DNA of 64,000 nt. Origin: Bugulina stolonifera. Its lineage: Eukaryota; Bryozoa; Gymnolaemata; Cheilostomatida; Bugulidae. The notes beneath the pieces are model-generated. The model saw only the letters and a program-made list of their open reading frames with translations, was not told the DNA's origin and did not search any database. Below are positions 13,801 to 31,399 of this stretch, one piece after another. Every line of letters begins with the position of its first letter. Within the stretch, counting starts at the first letter, position 1. Where the stretch lies: positions 186,001 to 250,000 of the forward strand of contig OW285196.1 in assembly GCA_935421135.1 (NCBI GenBank). Reading direction: 5' to 3'. The position numbers and the translations under genes are program-made.

Positions 13801-16800
13801 ATGCATCCGATGCATAGAATACATAGATTGCATTCTATGTATTCTATGCATAGAATACATATAATACATTGATTACATAGAAGACATTGTATGTAATCAA
13901 TGTATTTTATGCATTCTATGCATAGAATATATAGATTGCATTCTATGCATAGAATACATTGATCACATAGAATGCATTCTATGCACTCTATGCATTCCAT
14001 GTAATCTATACAGTCTATGTATTCTATGCATTCGATGCATAGAATACATTTTATGCATAGAATGCATAGAATACATTGATCACATAGAATGCATTTTACG
14101 CACTTTATGCATTTCATGCAATCTATGCATTCTATGCATAGAATACATAGATTGCATTCTATGCATTCTATGCATTCTATGTAATCTATGCATTCTATCG
14201 TAGTCTATGCATTCGATGCATAGAATACATTTTATGCATAGAATGCATAGAATACATTGATAACATAGAATGCATTCTATACACTCTATGCACTCCATGT
14301 GATCTATGCATTCTATGCATTATAGAATACATAGATTGCATTCTATGTATTCTATGCATTCTATGCATAAAATACATAGAAGACATAGAAGACATAGAAG
14401 GCATAGAATGCATAGAATGCGTTCCATGTAATCTATGCATTCTATGTATTCTATGCATTCGATGCATAGAATACATTTTATGCATAGAATGCATAGAATA
14501 CATTGATCACATAGAAGGGATTTCATGCACTCTATGCATTTCATGCAATCTATCCATTCTATGCATAGAATACATAGATTGTGTTCTATGCATTCTATGC
14601 ATAGAATACATTGAATACTAGAAGACAGAGAAGACAGAGAATGCATAGAATGCATTTTATGTAATCTATGCACTCTGTGCATAGAATACATAGATAGCAT
14701 TCTATGCATCCGATGCATAGAATACATTGAATACATAGTAGGCATTGTATGTAATCAATGTATTTTATGCATTCTATGCATAGAATACATATGATTCTAT
14801 GTCTTCTATGTATTCTATGCATTCTATGCCTAGAGTACATAGAATACATAGATTGCATTCTATGCATAGAATATATTGATCACATAGAACGCATTCTATG
14901 CACTCTATACATTCTATGTAATCTATGCGTTCTATGCATGGAATACATTCTATGCACTCTATGCGTTCCATGTAATCTATGCGTTCTATGCATAGAATAC
15001 AAAGATTGCATTCTATGCATTCTATGCATAGAAAACATAGAAGACATAGAATGCATTATGTGCATAGAATACATATAATTCTATATCTTCCATGTATTCT
15101 ATGCATAGAATACATTGATCACATAGAATGCTTTCTATGCACTCTATGCATTCCATGTAACCTATGCATTCTATGCATAGAATACATAGACTGCATTCTA
15201 TGCATTCCATGCATGGAATACATTGGATACATAGAAGACATAGAAGGCAAAGAATGCATAGAATGCATTCGATGTAATCTATGCACTCTATGCGTAGAAT
15301 ACATAGAATGCATTCTGTGCATTTGATGCATAGAATACATTGAATACATAGAAGGCATTGTATGTAATCAATGTACTTTATGCATTCTATGCATAGAATA
15401 CATAGATTGCATTCTATGCAGAGAATACATTGATCACATAGAATGCATTCTATGCACTCTATGCATTCCATAGAATACCTAGATTGCATTCTATGCATTC
15501 TTTGCATAGAATACATAGAAGACATAGAATGCATAGAATGCATTCCGTGCAATCTATGCACTCTATGCATAGAATACATAGATTGCATTTTATGCATTCT
15601 ATACATAGAATACATAGATTGCATTCTATGCATTCTATGCATAGGATACATTGAATACATAGAAGACATAGAAGACATAGAATGCATAGAATGCTTTCCA
15701 TGTAACCTATACACTCTATGCATAGAATACATAGATTGCATTCTATGCATTCGATGCATAGAATACATAGAGTACATTGAATACATAGAAGGCATTGTAT
15801 GTAATCAATGTATTTTATGCATTCTATGCATATAATACATAGATTGCATTCTATGCATAGAATATATTGATCACATAGAATGCATTCTATGCACTGAATG
15901 CATAGAATGCATAGGTTGCATAGAGTGCATTCTATGCATTCTATGCATTCTATGCATTCTATGTAGTCTATGCATTGCGTAGAACACATAGATCGCATTC
16001 TATGCACTCTATGCATTCCATGTAATCTATGCACTCTTTGTATTCTATGCATTCGATGCATAGAATACATTTTATGCATAGAATGCATAGAATACATGTA
16101 CATTGATCACATAGAATGCATTCTATACACTCTATGCATTCCATGTAATCTATGCATTCTATGCATAGAATACATAGATTGCATTCTATGCATTCTATGC
16201 ATTCTATGCATAAAATACATAGAAGACATAGAAGACATAGAATGCATAGAATGCGTGACATGTAGTCTATGCACTCTATCCATAGAATGCATAGATTGCA
16301 TTCTATGCATTCTATGCATCCGATGCATAGAATACATAGAATGCATTGTATGTAATCGATGTATTTTATGCATTCTATGCATAGAATACATAGATTGCAT
16401 TCTATGCATGGAATACATTGAATACATAGAATGCATTCTTTGCATTATATGGATTGAATGCATTCTTTGCATTATATGCATTGAATGCATCGAATGCATA
16501 GGATGCATACAGCGCATTACATGCATTCTATGTATTCTATGCATAGAATGCATAGAATACATTCTATGCTCTCTATGCATTCCATGTAATCTATGCGTTC
16601 TATGCATAGAATACATAGATTGCTTTCTATGCATTCTATGCATAGAATACATATAATTCTATGTCTTCTATGTATTCTATGCATTCTATGCCTAAAATAC
16701 ATAGAATATTTAGATTGCATTCTATGCATTCTTTGCATAGAATACATAGAAGACATAGAATGCATAGAATGCGTTCCATGTAGTCTATGCACTCTATCCA

Positions 16801-19117
16801 TAGAATTCTTAGATTGCATTCTATGCATTCTATGCATCCGATGCATAGAATACATTGATCACATAGAATGCATTCTATGCACTCTATGCATTCCATGTAT
16901 CCTATGCATTCTATGCATAGAATACATAGATTGCATTCTATGCATTCTATGCATAGAATACATTGAATACATAGAAGACATAGAAGACATAGAATGCATT
17001 CCATGTAACCTATACACTCTATGCATAGAATACATTGAATACATAGAAGACATAGAATGCGTAGAATGCATTCCATGTAACCTATACACTCTATGCATAG
17101 AATACATAGATTGCATTCTATGCACTCAATGCATAGAATACATAGAATACATTGAATACATAGAAGGCATTGGATGTAATCAATGTATTTTATGCATTCT
17201 ATGCATAGAATACATAGATTGCATTCTATGCATAGAATATATTGATCACATAGAATGCATTCTATGCTGTGAATGCATAGAACGCATAGGTTGCATAGAG
17301 TGCATTCTATGCATTCTTTGTAATCTATGCATTCTATGTATTCTATGCATTCTATGTAGTCTATGCATTGCGTAGAACACATAGATTGCATTCTATGCAC
17401 TCTATGCATTCCATGTAATCTATGCGTTCTATGCATAGAATACATAGATTGCATTCTATGCATTCTATGCATAGAATACATTGAATACATAGAAGACATA
17501 GAAGACATAGAATGCATAGAATGCATTCCATGTAACCTATACACTCTATGCATAGAATACATAGATTGCATTCTATGCATTCGATGCATAGAATACATAG
17601 AGTACATTGAATACATAGAAGGCATTGGATGTAATCAATGTATTTTATGCATTCTATGCATATAATACATAGATTGCATTCTATGCATAGAATATATTGA
17701 TCACATAGAATGCATTCTATGCACTGAATGCATAGAATGCATAGGTTGCATAGAGTGCATTCTATGCATTCTATGTATTCAATGCATTCTATGTAGTCTA
17801 TGCATTGCTTAGAACACATAGATCGCATTCTATGCACTCTATGCATTCCATGTAATCTATGCACTCTCTGTATTCTATGCATTCGATGCATAGAATACAT
17901 TTTATGCATAGAATGCATAGAATACATGTACATTGATCACATAGAATGCATTCTATGCACTCTATACATTCTATGTAATCTATGCGTTCTATGCATAGAA
18001 TACATTCTATGCACTCTATGCATTCCATGTAATCTATGCGTTCTATGCATAGAATACAAAGATTGCATTCTATGCATTCTATGCATAGAAAATATAGAAG
18101 ACATAGAATGCATTATGTGCATAGAATACATATAATTCTATATCTTCCATGTATTCTATGCATAGAATACATTGATCACATAGAATGCATTCTATGCACT
18201 CTATGCATTCCATGTAACCTATGCATTTTATGCATAGAATACATAGACTGCATTCTATGCATTCTATGCATGGAATACATTGGATACATAGAAGACATAG
18301 AAGGCAAAGAATGCATAGAATGCATTCGATGTAATCTATGCACTCTATGCATAGAATACATAGATTGCATTCTATGCATTTGATGCATAGAATACATTGA
18401 ATACATAGAAGGCATTGTATGTAATCGATGTATTTTATGCATTCTATGCATAGAATACATAGATTGCATTCTATGCAGAGAATACATTGATCACATAGAA
18501 TGCATTCTATGCACTCTATGCATTCCATAGAATACCTAGATTGCATTCTATGCATTCTTTGCATAGAATACATAGAAGACATAGAATGCATAGAATGCAA
18601 TCTATGCACTCTATGCATAGAATACATAGATTGCATTCTATGCATTCTATGCATTCTATGCATAGAATACATATAATTCTATGTCTTCTATGTATTCTAT
18701 GCATTCTATGCCTAGAATACATAGAACACATATATTGCATTCTGTGCACTCTATGCATTCCATGTAATCTGTGCATTCTATGTATTCTATGCATTCGATG
18801 CATAGAATACATTTTATGCATAGAATGCATAGAATACATTGATCACATAGAATGGATTTTATGCACTCTATGCATTTCATGCAATCTATCCATTCTATGC
18901 ATAGAATACATAGATTGTGTTCTATGTATTCTATGCATAGAATACATTGAATACTAGAAGACATAGAAGACAGAGAATGCATAGAATGCATTCCATGTAA
19001 TCTATGCACTCTGTGCATAGAATACATAGATAGCATTCTATGCATCCGATGCATAGAATACATAGATAGCATTCTATGCATCCGATGCATAGAATACATT
19101 GAATACATAGAATGCAT

Positions 19118-20221
19118 TGTATGTAATCAATGTATTTTATGCATTCTATGCATAGAATACATAGAAGACATAGAATGCATTATGTGCATAGAACACATAT
19201 AATTCTATATCTTCCATGTATTCTATGCATCATTCTATGCATAGAATACATAGATTACATTCTATGCATCCGATGCATAGAATACATAGAATACATAGAA
19301 TGCATTGTATGTAATCAATGTATTTTATGCATTCTATGCATAGAATACATAGATTGCATTCTATGCATGGAATATATTGAATACATAGAATGCATTCTTT
19401 GCATTATATGCATTGAATGCATAGAATGCATGGGATGCATAGGGCGCATTCTATGCATTCTATGTATTCTATGCCTAGGATACATAGATTGTATTCTATG
19501 CATTCTATGCAAAGAATACATAGAAGACATAGAAGACATAGAATACATTGAATGCATTGTATGTAATCAATGTATTTTATGCATTCTATGCATAGAATAC
19601 ATAGATTGCATTCTATGCATGGAATATATTGAATACATAGAATGCATCCTTTGCATTATATGCATTGAATGCATAGAATGCCTAGGATGCATAGGGCACA
19701 TTCTATGCATTCTATGTATTCTATGCCTAGAATACATAGATTGTATTCTATGCATTCTACGCATAGAATACATTGATCACATAGAATGCATTCTATGCAC
19801 TCTATGCATTCCATGTAACCTATGCATTCTATACATAGAATACATAAATTGCATTCTATGCATTCTATGCATAGAATACATTGAATACATAGAAGACATA
19901 GAAGACATAGAATGCATAGAATGCATTCCGTGTAACCTATACACTCTATGCATAGAATACATAGATTGCATTCTATGCATTCTATGCATAGAATACATAG
20001 AGTACATTGAATACAAAGAAGGCATTGTATGTAATAAATGTATTTTAAGCATTCTATGCATAGAATACATAGATTGCATTCTATGCATAGAATATATTGA
20101 TCACATAGAATGCATTCTATGCACTGAATGCATAGAATGCATAGGTTGCATAGAGTGGATTCTATGCATTCTATGCATTCTCTGTATTCTACGCATCCTA
20201 TGTAGTCTATGCATTGCGTAG
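19118..20221. repeat. 1.1-kb satellite block C, copy 2
   Basis: Second copy of the block at 577-1,689, about 9 bp shorter. With its upstream flank from about 18,516 it also matches 40,349 onward at an offset of 21,833 bp. Confidence 0.75.
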
Positions 20222-22298
20222 AACATATAGATCGCATTCTATGCACTCTATGCATTCCATGTAAACTATGCACCCTATGTATTCTATGCATTCGATGCAT
20301 AGAATACATTTTATGCATAGAATGCATAGAATACATGTACATTGATCACATAGAATGCATTCTATACACTCTATGCATTCCATGTAACCTATGCATTCTA
20401 TGCATAGAATACATAGATTGCATTCTATGCATTCTATGCATTCTATGCATAAAATACATAGAAGACATAGAATGCATAGAATGCGTTCCATGTAGTCTAT
20501 GCACTCTATCCATAGAATACATAGATTGCTTTCTATGCATTCTATGCATCCGATGCATAGAATACATAGAATGCATTGTATGTAATCGATGTATTTCATG
20601 CATTCTATGCATAGAATACATAGATTGCATTCTATGCATGGAATACATTGAATACATAGAATGCATTCTTTGCATTATATGCATTGAATACATTCTTTGC
20701 ATTATATGCATTGAATGCATAGAATGCATAGGATGCATAGGGCGCATTCTATGCATTCTATGTATTCTATGCCTAGAATACATAGATTGTATTCTATGCA
20801 TTCTATGCATAGAATACATTGAATACATAGAAGACATAGAATACATAGAATGCATAGAATGCATTCCATGTAACCTATACACTCTATGCATAGAATACAT
20901 AGATTGCCATCTATGCGTTCTATGCATAGAATACATAGATTGCATTCTATGCATTCGATGCATAGAATACATTGAATACATAGTAGGCATTGTATGTAAT
21001 CAATGTAATCTATGCATTCTATGCATAGAATACATATGATTCTATGTCTTCTATGTATTCTATGCATTCTATGCCTAGAATACATAGAATACATAGATTG
21101 CATTCTATGCATAGAATATATTGATCACATAGAATGCATTCTATGCACTCTATACATTCTATGTAATCTATGCGTTCTATGCATAGGATACATTCTATGC
21201 ACTCTATGCATTCCATGTAATCTATGCGTTCTATGCATAGAATACATAGATTGCATTCTATGCATTCTATGCATAGAAAACATAGAAGACATAGAATGCA
21301 TTATGTGCATAGAATACATATAATTCTATATCTTCCATGTATTCTATGCATAGAATACATTGATCACATAGAATGCATTCTATGCACTCTATGCATTCCA
21401 TGTAACCTATGCATTTTACGCATAGAATACATAGACTGCATTCTATGCATTCTATGCATGGAATACATTGGGTACATAGAAGACATAGAAGGCAAAGAAT
21501 GCATAGAATGCATTCGATGTAATCTATGCACTCTATGCGTAGAATACATAGATTGCATTCTATGCATTTGATGCATAGAATACATTGAATACATAGAAGG
21601 CATTGCATGTAATCAATGTATTTTATGCATTCTATGCATAGAATACATATGATTCTATGTCTTCTATGTATACCATGTATATCATAGAATACCTAGATTG
21701 CATTCTATGCATAGAATATATTGATCAGATAGAATGCATTCTATGCACTCTATACATTCTATGTAATCTATGCGTTCTATGCATAGAATACATTCTATGC
21801 ACTCTATGCATTCCATGTAATCTATGCGTTCTATGCATAGAATACAAAGATTGCATTCTATGCATTCTATGCATAGAAAATATAGAAGACATAGAATGCA
21901 TTATGTGCATAGAATACATATAATTCTATATCTTCCATGTATTCTATGCATAGAATACATTGATCACATAGAATGCATTCTATGCACTCTATGCATTCCA
22001 TGTAACCTATGCATTTTATGCATAGAATACATAGACTGCATTCTATGCATTCTATGCATGGAATACATTGGATACATAGAAGACATAGAAGGCAAAGAAT
22101 GCATAGAATGCATTCGATGTAATCTGTGCACTCTATGCATAGAATACATAGATTGCATTCTATGCATTTGATGCATAGAATACATTGAATACATAGAAGG
22201 CATTGTATGTAATCAATGTATTTTATGCATTCTATGCATAGAATACATAGATTGCATTCTATGCAGAGAATACATTGATCACATAGAATGCATTCTAT

Positions 22299-25200
22299 GC
22301 ACTCTATGCATTCCATAGAATACCTAGATTGCATTCTATGCATTCTTTGCATATAATACATAGAAGACATAGAATGCATAGAATGCATTCCGTGCAATCT
22401 ATGCACTCTATGCATAGAATACATAGATTGCATTCTATGCATTCTATGCATAGAATACATATAATTCTATGTCTTCTATGTATTCTATGCATTCTGTGCA
22501 CTCTATGCATTCCATGTAATCTGTGCATTCTATGTATTCTATGCATTCGATGCATAGAATACATTTTATGCATAGAATGCATAGAATACATTGATCACAT
22601 AGAATGGATTTTATGCACTCTATGCATTTCATGCAATCTATCCATTCTATGCATAGAATACATACAGTAGATTGTGTTCTATGTATTCTATGCATAGAAT
22701 ACATTGAATACTAGAAGACATAGAAGACAGAGAATGCATAGAATGCATTCCATGTAATCTATGCACTCTGTGCATAGAATACATAGATAGCATTCTATGC
22801 ATCCGATGCATAGAATACATAGATAGCATTCTATGCATCCGATGCATAGAATACATTGAATACATAGAATGCATTGTATGTAATCAATGTATTTTATGCA
22901 TTCTATGCATAGAATACATAGAAGACATAGAATGCATTATGTGCATAGAACACATATAATTCTATATCTTCCATGTATTCTATGCATCATTCTATGCATA
23001 GAATACATAGATTACATTCTATGCATCCGATGCATAGAATACATAGAATACATAGAATGCATTGTATGTAATCAATGTATTTTATGCATTCTATGCATAG
23101 AATACATAGATTGCATTCTATGCATGGAATATATTGAATACATAGAATGCATTCTTTGCATTATATGCATTGAATGCATAGAATGCATAGGATGCATAGG
23201 GCGCATTCTATGCATTCTATGTATTCTATGCCTAGGATACATAGATTGTATTCTATGCATTCTATGCAAAGAATACATAGAATACATAGAAGACATAGAA
23301 TACATTGAATGCATTGTATGTAATCAATGTATTTTATGCATTCTATGCATAGAATACATAGATTGCATTCTATGCATGGAATATATTGAATACATAGAAT
23401 GCATCCTTTGCATTATATGCATTGAATGCATAGAATGCCTAGGATGCATAGGGCACATTCTATGCATTCTATGTATTCTATGCCTAGAATACATAGATTG
23501 TATTCTATGCATTCTACGCATAGAATACATTGATCACATAGAATGCATTCTATGCACTCTATGCATTCCATGTAACCTATGCATTCTATACATAGAATAC
23601 ATAAATTGCATTCTATGCATTCTATGCATAGAATACATTGAATACATAGAAGACATAGAAGACATAGAATGCATAGAATGCATTCCGTGTAACCTATACA
23701 CTCTATGCATAGAATATATAGATTGCATTCTATGCATTCTATGCATAGAATACATAGAGTACATTGAATACATAGAAGGCATTGTATGTAATAAATGTAT
23801 TTTAAGCATTCTATGCATAGAATACATAGATTGCATTCTATGCATAGAATATATTGATCACATAGAATGCATTCTATGCACTGAATGCATAGAATGCATA
23901 GGTTGCATAGAGTGGATTCTATGCATTCTATGTATTCTATGCATTCTCTGTATTCTACGCATTCTATGTAGTCTATGCATTGCGTAGAACATATAGATCG
24001 CATTCTATGCACTCTATGCATTCCATGTAATCTATGCACTCTATGTATTCTATGCATTCGATGCATAGAATACATTTTATGCATAGAATGCATAGAATAC
24101 ATGTACATTGATCACATAGAATGCATTCTATACACTCTATGCATTCCATGTAATCTATGCATTCTATGCATGGAATACATAGATTCCATTCTATGCATTC
24201 TATGCATTCTATGCATAAAATACATAGAAGACATAGAATGCATAGAATGCGTTCCATGTAGTCTATGCACTCTATCCATAGAATACATAGATTGCTTTCT
24301 ATGCATTCTATGCATCCGATGCATAGAATACATAGAATGCATTGTATGTAATCGATGTATTTTATGCATTCTATGCATAGAATACATAGATTGCATTCTA
24401 TGCATGGAATACATTGAATACATAGAATGCATTCTTTGCATTATATGCATTGAATACATTCTTTGCATTATATGCATTGAATGCATAGAATGCATAGGAT
24501 GCATAGGGCGCATTCTATGCATTCTATGTATTCTATGCCTAGAATACATAGATTGTATTCTATGCCTAGAATACATAGATTGTATTCTATGCATTCTATG
24601 CATAGAATACATTGAATACATAGAAGACATAGAATACATAGAGCGCATAGAATGCATTCCATGTAACCTATACACTCTATGCATAGAATACATAGATTGC
24701 CATCTATGCGTTCTATGCATAGAATACATAGAATGCATTCTATGCATTCGATGCATAGAATACATAGAATACATTGAATACATAGTAGGCATTGTATGTA
24801 ATCAATGTATTTTATGCATTCTATGCATAGAATACATATGATTCTATGTCTTCTATGTATTCTATGCATTCTATGCCTAGAATACATAGAATACCTAGAT
24901 TGCATTCTATGCATAGAATATATTGATCACATAGAATGCATTCTATGCACTCTATACATTCTATGTAATCTATGCATTCTATGCATAGAATAAATTCTAT
25001 GCACTCTATGCATTCCATGTAATCTATGCGTTCTATGCATAGAATACAAAGATTGCATTCTATGCATTCTATGCATAGAAAATATAGAAGGCATAGAATG
25101 CATTATGTGCATAGAATACATATAATTCTATATCTTCCATGTATTCTATGCATAGAATACATTGATCACATAGAATGCATTCTATGCACTCTATGCATTC

Positions 25201-26884
25201 CATGTAACCTATGCATTTTACGCATAGAATACATAGACTGCATTCTATGCATTCTATGCATGGAATACATTGGATACATAGAAGACATAGAAGGCAAAGA
25301 ATGCATAGAATGCATTCGATGTAATCTATGCACTCTATGCGTAGAATACATAGATTGCATTCTATGCATTTGATGCCTAGAATACATTGAATACATAGAA
25401 GGCATTGTATGTAATCAATGTATTTTATGCATTCTATGCATAGAATACATAGATTGCATTCTATGCAGAGAATACATTGATCACATAGAATGCATTCTAT
25501 GCACTCTATGCATTCCATAGAATACCTAGATTGCATTCTATGCATTCTTTGCATAGAATACATAAAAGACATAGAATGCATAGAATGCATTCCGTGCAAT
25601 CTATGCACTCTATGCATAGAATACATTGATTGCATTCTATGCATTCTATGCATAGAATACATATAATTCTATGTCTTCTATGTATTCTATGCATTCTATG
25701 CCTAGAATACATAGAACACATATATTGCATTCTGTGCACTCTATGCATTCCATGTAATCTGTGCATTCTATGTATTCTATGCATTCGATGCATAGAATAC
25801 ATTTTATGCATAGAATGCATAGAATACATTGATCACATAGAATGGATTTTATGCACTCTATGCATTTCATGCAATCTATCCATTCTATGCATAGAATGCA
25901 TAGAACACAATCTATGTATTCTATGCATAGAATGCATTGAATACATAGAAGACATAGAAGACATAGAATGCATAGAATGCATAGAATGCATTCCGTGTAA
26001 CCTATACACTCTATGCATAGAATACATAGATTGCATTCTATGCATTCTATGCATAGAATACATGGAGTACATTGAATACATAGAAGGCATTGTATGTAAT
26101 AAATGTATTTTATGCATTCTATGCATAGAATACATAGATGGCATTCTATGCATAGAATATATTGATCACATAGAATGCATTCTATGCACTGAATGCATAG
26201 AATGCATAGGTTGCATAGAGTGGATTCTATGCATTCTATGTATTCTATGCATTCTCTGTATTCTATGCATTCTATGTAGTCTATGCATTGCGTAGAACAT
26301 ATAGATCGCATTCTATGCACTCTATGCATTCCATGTAATCTATGCACTCTATGTATTCTATGCATTCGATGCATAGAATACATTTTATGCATAGAATGCA
26401 TAGAATACATGTACATTGATCACATAGAATGCATTCTATACACTCTATGCATTCCATGTAATCTATGCATTCTATGCATAGAATACATAGATTCCATTCT
26501 ATGCATTCTATGCATTCTATGCATAAAATACATAGAAGACATAGAATGCATAGAATGCGTTCCATGTAGTCTATGCACTCTATCCATAGAATACATAGAT
26601 TGCTTTCTATGCATTCTATGCATCCGATGCATAGAATACATAGAATGCATTGTATGTAATCGATGTATTTTATGCATTCTATGCATAGAATACATAGATT
26701 GCATTCTATGCATGGAATACATTGAATACATAGAATGCATTCTTTGCATTATATGCATTGAATGCATTCTTTGCATTGAATGCATAGAATGCATAGGATG
26801 CATAGGGCGCATTCTATGCATTCTATGTATTCTATGCCTAGAATACATAGATTGTATTCTATGCATTCTATGCATAGAATACAT
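22299..26884. repeat. Large satellite block A, copy 2
   Basis: Second copy of the block at 1-4,586. The block probably began before the window, because the match runs right up to position 1. After 26,884 the two copies differ by a 360-bp step and later realign at an offset of 22,649 through about 6,519 (29,168). Confidence 0.85.
22875..23987. repeat. 1.1-kb satellite block C, copy 3
   Basis: Third copy, lying inside the larger block A duplicate and nearly identical to 577-1,689. Confidence 0.75.
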
Positions 26885-27797
26885 AGAAGACATAGAAGAC
26901 ATAGAATACATAGAATGCATTGTATGTAATCAATGTATTTTATGCATTCTATGCATAGAATACATAGATTGCATTCTATGCATGGAATATATTGAATACA
27001 TAGAATGCATTCTTTGCATTATATGCATTGAATGCATAGAATGCATAGGATGCATAGGGCGCATTCTATGCATTCTATGTATTCTATGCCTAGAATACAT
27101 AGATTGTAATCTATGCATTCTACGCATAGAATACATTGATCACATAGAATGCATTCTATGCACTCTATGCATTCCATGTAACCTATGCATTCTATACATA
27201 GAATACATAGATTGCATTCTATGCATTCTATGCATAGAATACTTTAAATACATAGCAGACATAGAAGACATAGAATGCATAGAATGCAATCTATCCATTC
27301 TATGCATAGAATACATAGATTGCATTCTATGCATTCTATGCATAGAATACTTTAAATACATAGAAGACATAGAAGACATAGAATGCATAGAATGCATTCC
27401 ATGTAACCTATACACTCTATGCATAGAATACATAGTATGCATTCTATGCATTCAATGCATAGAATACATAGAGTACATTGAATACATAGAAGGCATTGGA
27501 TGTAATCAATGTATTTTATGCATTCTATGCATAGAATACATAGATTGCATTCTATGCATAGAATATATTGATCACATAGAATGCATTCTATGCACTGAAT
27601 GCATAGGTTGCATAGAGTGCATTCTATGCATTCTATGTAATCTATGCATTCTATGTATTCTATGCATTCTATGTAGTCTATGCATTGCGTAGAACACATA
27701 GATTGCATTCTATGCACTCTATGCATTCCATGTAATCTATGCACTCTATGTATTCCATGCATTCGATGCATAGAACACATTTTATGCATAGAATGCC

Positions 27798-30700
27798 TAG
27801 GATGCATAGGGCGCATTCTATGCATTCTATGTATTCTATGTCTAGAATACATAGATTGTATTCTATGCATTCTACGCATAGAATACATTGATCACATAGA
27901 ATGCATTCTATGCACTCTATGCATTCCATGTAACCTATGCATTCTATACATAGAATACATAGATTGCATTCTATGCATTCTATGCATAGAATACATAGAG
28001 TACATTGAATACATAGAAGGCATTGTATGTAATAAATGTATTTTAAGCATTCTATGCATAGAATACATAGATTGCATTCTATGCATAGAATATATTGATC
28101 ACATAGAATGCATTCTATGCACTGAATGCATAGAATGCATAGGTTGCATAGAGTGGATTCTATGCATTCTATGTATTCTATGCATTCTCTGTATTCTACG
28201 CATTCTATGTAGTCTATGCATTGCGTAGAACATATAGATCGCATTCTATGCACTCTATGCATTCCATGTAATCTATGCACTCTATGTATTCTATGCATTC
28301 GATGCATAGAATACATTTTATGCATAGAATGCATGGAATACATGTACATTGATCACATAGAATGCATTCTATACACTCTATGCATTCCATGTAATCTATG
28401 CATTCTATGCATAGAATACATAGATTCCATTCTATGCATTCTATGCATTCTATGCATAAAATACATAGAAGACATAGAATGCATAGAATGCGTTCCATGT
28501 AGTCTATGCACTCTATCCATAGAATACATAGATTGCTTTCTATGCATTCTATGCATCCGATGCATAGAATACATAGAATGCATTGTATGTAATCGATGTA
28601 TTTTATGCATTCTATGCATAGAATACATAGATTGCATTCTATGCATGGAATACATTGAATACATAGAATGCATTCTTTGCATTATATGCATTGAATGCAT
28701 TCTTTGCATTATTTGCATTGAATGCATAGAATGCATAGGATGCATAGGGCGCATTCTATGCATTCTATGTATTCTATGCCTAGAATACATAGATTGTATT
28801 CTATGCATTCTATGCATAGAATACATAGAAGACATAGAAGACATAGAATACATAGAATGCATTGTATGTAATCAATGTATTTTATGCATTCCATGCATAG
28901 AATACATAGATTGCATTCTATGCATGGAATATATTGAATACATAGAATGCATTCTTTGCATTATATGCATTGAATGCATAGAATGCATAGGATGCATAGG
29001 GCGCATTCTATGCATTCTATGTATTCTATGCCTAGAATACATAGATTGTAATCTATGCATTCTACGCATAGAATACATTGATCACATAGAATGCATTCTA
29101 TGCACTCTATGCATTCCATGTAACCTATGCATTCTATACATAGAATACATAGATTGCATTCTATGCATTCTATGCATAGAATACATTAAATACATAGCAG
29201 ACATAGAAGACATAGAATGCATAGAATGCATTCCATGTAACCTATACACTCTATGCATAGAATACATAGATTGCATTCTATGCATTCTATGCATAGAACA
29301 CATTGAATACATAGAAGACATAGAAGACATAGAATGCATAGAATGCATTCCATGTAACCTATACACTCTATGCATAGAATACATAGTATGCATTCTATGC
29401 ATTCAATGCATAGAATACATAGAGTACATTGAATACATAGAAGGCATTGGATGTAATCAATGTATTTTATGCATTCTATGCATAGAATACATAGATTGCA
29501 TTCTATGCATAGAATATATTGATCACATAGAATGCATTCTATGCACTGAATGCATAGGTTGCATAGAGTGCATTCTATGCATTCTATGTAATCTATGCAT
29601 TCTATGTATTCTATGCATTCTATGTAGTCTATGCATTGCGTAGAACACATAGATTGCATTCTATGCACTCTATGCATTCCATGTAATCTATGCACTCTAT
29701 GTATTCCATGCATTCGATGCATAGAATACATTTTATGCATAGAATGCCTAGGATGCATAGGGCGCATTCTATGCATTCTATGTATTCTATGCCTAGAATA
29801 CATAGATTGTATTCTATGCATTCGACGCATAGAATACATTGATCACATAGAATGCATTCTATGCACTCTATGCATTCCATGTAACCTATGCATTCTATGC
29901 ATTCTATGCATAGAATACATAGAGTACATTGAATACATAGAAGGCATTGTATGTAATAAATGTATTTTAAGCATTCTATGCATAGAATACATAGATTGCA
30001 TTCTATGCATAGAATATATTGATCACATAGAATGCATTCTATGCACTGAATGCATAGAATGCATAGGTTGCATAGAGTGGATTCTATGCATTCTATGTAT
30101 TCTATGCATTCTCTGTATTCTACGCATTCTATGTAGTCTATGCATTGCGTAGAACATATAGATCGCATTCTATGCACTCTATGCATTCCATGTAATCTAT
30201 GCACTCTATGTATTCTATGCATTCGATGCATAGAATACATTTTATGCATAGAATGCATAGAATACATGTACATTGATCACATAGAATGCATTCTATACAC
30301 TCTATGCATTCCATGTAATCTATGCATTCTATGCATGGAATACATAGATTCCATTCTATGCATTCTATGCATTCTATGCATAAAATACATAGAAGACATA
30401 GAATGCATAGAATGCGTTCCATGTAGTCTATGCACTCTATCCATAGAATACATAGATTGCTTTCTATGCATTCTATGCATCCGATGCATAGAATACATAG
30501 AATGCATTGTATGTAATCGATGTATTTTATGCATTCTATGCATAGAATACATAGATTGCATTCTATGCATGGAATACATTGAATACATAGAATGCATTCT
30601 TTGCATTATATGCATTGAATACATTCTTTGCATTATATGCATTGAATGCATAGAATGCATAGGATGCATAGGGCGCATTCTATGCATTCTATGTATTCTA

Positions 30701-31399
30701 TGCCTAGAATACATAGATTGTATTCTATGCATTCTATGCATAGAATACATTGAATACATAGAAGACATAGAATACATAGAGCGCATAGAATGCATTCCAT
30801 GTAACCTATACACTCTATGCATAGAATACATAGATTGCCATCTATGCGTTCTATGCATAGAATACATAGAATGCATTCTATGCATTCGATGCATAGAATA
30901 CATAGAATACATTGAATACATAGTAGGCATTGTATGTAATCAATGTATTTTATGCATTCTATGCATAGAATACATATGATTCTATGTCTTCTATGTATTC
31001 TATGCATTCTATGCCTAGAATACATAGAATACCTAGATTGCATTCTATGCATAGAATATATTGATCACATAGAATGCATTCTATGCACTCTATACATTCT
31101 ATGTAATCTATGCGTTCTATGCATAGAATACATTCTATGCACTCTATGCATTCCATGTAATCTATGCGTTCTATGCATAGAATACAAAGATTGCATTCTA
31201 TGCATTCTATGCATAGAAAATATAGAAGGCATAGAATGCATTATGTGCATAGAATACATATAATTCTATATCTTCCATGTATTCTATGCATAGAATACAT
31301 TGATCACATAGAATGCATTCTATGCACTCTATGCATTCCATGTAACCTATGCATTTTACGCATAGAATACATAGACTGCATTCTATGCATTCTATGCAT
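27798..31399. repeat. 3.6-kb satellite block B, copy 2
   Basis: Second copy of the 8,186-11,787 block, at an offset of 19,612 bp. It retains the uninverted ATGCATCCGATGCATAG arrangement near 30,478 where copies 1 and 3 are flipped. Confidence 0.8.
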